32,347 bases of DNA from Prevotella sp. (GTDB lineage Bacteria > Bacteroidota > Bacteroidia > Bacteroidales > Bacteroidaceae): positions 1 to 32,347 of the forward strand of contig JAFZSR010000127.1 in NCBI GenBank assembly GCA_017619275.1, in the 5' to 3' direction. The notes below the pieces were generated by a model, which was given only the letters and a program-made list of their open reading frames with translations, ran no database searches and had not been told where the DNA came from. Positions 31,810 to 32,347 of this stretch are shown piece after piece. Each line of letters begins with the position of its first letter. The stretch's first letter is position 1. The position numbers were made by a program, and so were the translations under genes.

Positions 31810-32347
31810 TTACATGTAGCCCAGCCAGCGCAGGATGTCGTTGAGGTTGGCCACCACCATGAGGAGGATGAGGATGCCGAAGCCCACGTACTCGGCGCGA
31901 ATCATGAACTTGTCGGAAGGCTTGCGCCCAGTAATCATCTCGTAGAGCAGGAACAGCACATGGCCACCGTCGAGTGCGGGGATGGGCAGGATGTTCATGA
32001 AGGCGAGGATGATGCTGAGGAAGGCGGTCATCTCCCAGAAGCGGTGCCAGTCCCATACCTCGGGGAAGAGGCTGCCGATGGCTCCGAAGCCGCCCAGCGA
32101 CTTCGCTCCCTCGCTGGTGAAGACGTACTTCATGTCGCTGACGTAGCTTGCCAGCTTGTGCCAGCCGTAGCGGATGCCGGCGGGAATGCTCTCCCAGAAA
32201 CCGTACTTGAATGTCTGCGGCTCATACTTCGACACGGTGAAGAAGCCCAGCTTGAGCTCGCTGCTCAAGGTGACCTGGACGGTGTCGCGAGCACCCAGAG
32301 CCCCCCCTACGGCCCCCGAGGGGGCTTCTATAGTATTAGTGGCTTCA
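31810..32347 (-). CDS. rseP: Site-2 membrane metalloprotease RseP, C-terminal part
   Basis: The frame is open from the right edge to the stop at 31810 (179 residues); the N-terminus with the HExxH motif lies outside. The end reads NILPIPALDGGHVLFLLYEM, which contains the second zinc-site motif (LDGGH with the catalytic Asp) of RseP/YaeL proteases, followed by a final membrane helix (VGFGILILLMVVANLND). RseP cleaves membrane-embedded anti-sigma factors and signal-peptide remnants. At the window edge the residues [20 protein letters not shown] are encoded by part of a GC-rich palindromic element, placed in the periplasmic (PDZ-side) region. The TTG at 32268 is an internal Leu, not the start. 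Confidence 0.92.
   Translation of the reverse strand, partial: EATNTIEAPSGAVGGALGARDTVQVTLSSELKLGFFTVSKYEPQTFKYGFWESIPAGIRYGWHKLASYVSDMKYVFTSEGAKSLGGFGAIGSLFPEVWDWHRFWEMTAFLSIILAFMNILPIPALDGGHVLFLLYEMITGRKPSDKFMIRAEYVGFGILILLMVVANLNDILRWLGYM
32299..32347 (-). repeat. GC-rich palindromic element inside rseP, partial
   Basis: AGCCCCCCCTACGGCCCCCG, then AGGGGGCTTCTATAGT, matches the arm and core edge of the rsgA element at 6392-6430 with only small differences. The rest is beyond the window. It is read in the same frame in both genes. Confidence 0.8.

Overview
The window looks like chromosomal DNA from a Bacteroidales bacterium, most likely Prevotella or a close relative. The evidence is the gene families (Por/T9SS-type C-terminal tails, cleaved-adhesin surface protein, Bacteroidetes-type lipoprotein, SDR-type threonine dehydrogenase), promoters of the Bacteroidetes form TTTG-N19/20-TAnnTTTG often followed by CA(G), almost no Shine-Dalgarno sequences, and GC-rich genes separated by AT-rich spacers. 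The genus is inferred from sequence character, not from a search.

Layout. 1-257: start of a secreted C10-like protease (minus, cut by the edge). 424-4921: threonine dehydrogenase-like SDR overlapping a 1180-residue nuclease-helicase. 5386-7778 (minus): frr, rsgA and a lipoprotein. 7960-14950 (plus): a compact signalling cluster made of a small T9SS-tailed secreted protein, two paralogous membrane sensor histidine kinases (the first has lost its phosphoacceptor His and its N-box Asn) and an AraC regulator. 15321-15500: a 59-residue peptide gene too short for usual gene calling. 15718-21929 (minus): double SGNH/GDSL esterase, dnaG, queD, queE, cls. 22001-24801 (minus): acyltransferase, and a membrane one-component regulator with a beta-propeller sensor and AraC output. 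24963-25577: outer-membrane barrel protein. 25896-30839 (minus): 1647-residue cleaved-adhesin protein. 31044-31571: NUDIX hydrolase. 31810-32347 (minus): C-terminal part of the site-2 protease RseP.

The most unusual feature is a set of GC-rich palindromic elements placed in frame inside housekeeping genes: two in the helicase gene, one each in rsgA, dnaG and rseP, plus one intergenic copy at 5238-5370. The helicase and dnaG copies share core sequence but are read in different frames, both open. The rsgA and rseP copies give nearly the same peptide in two unrelated proteins. The rsgA copy sits directly before the G3 motif of the GTPase. This resembles the behaviour of Rickettsia palindromic elements; I do not know a named Bacteroidales equivalent.

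Two further repeat classes fill the spacers. AT-rich palindromic repeats (about 5016-5080, 15010-15075, 31635-31722) lie where transcription units end. Short tandem arrays lie between genes: 7-bp periods at 7189-7216 and 17749-17825, and CTAG at exact 9-bp steps at 20211-20250 and 25719-25785. No rRNA, tRNA, insertion-sequence transposase or CRISPR array was recognised.
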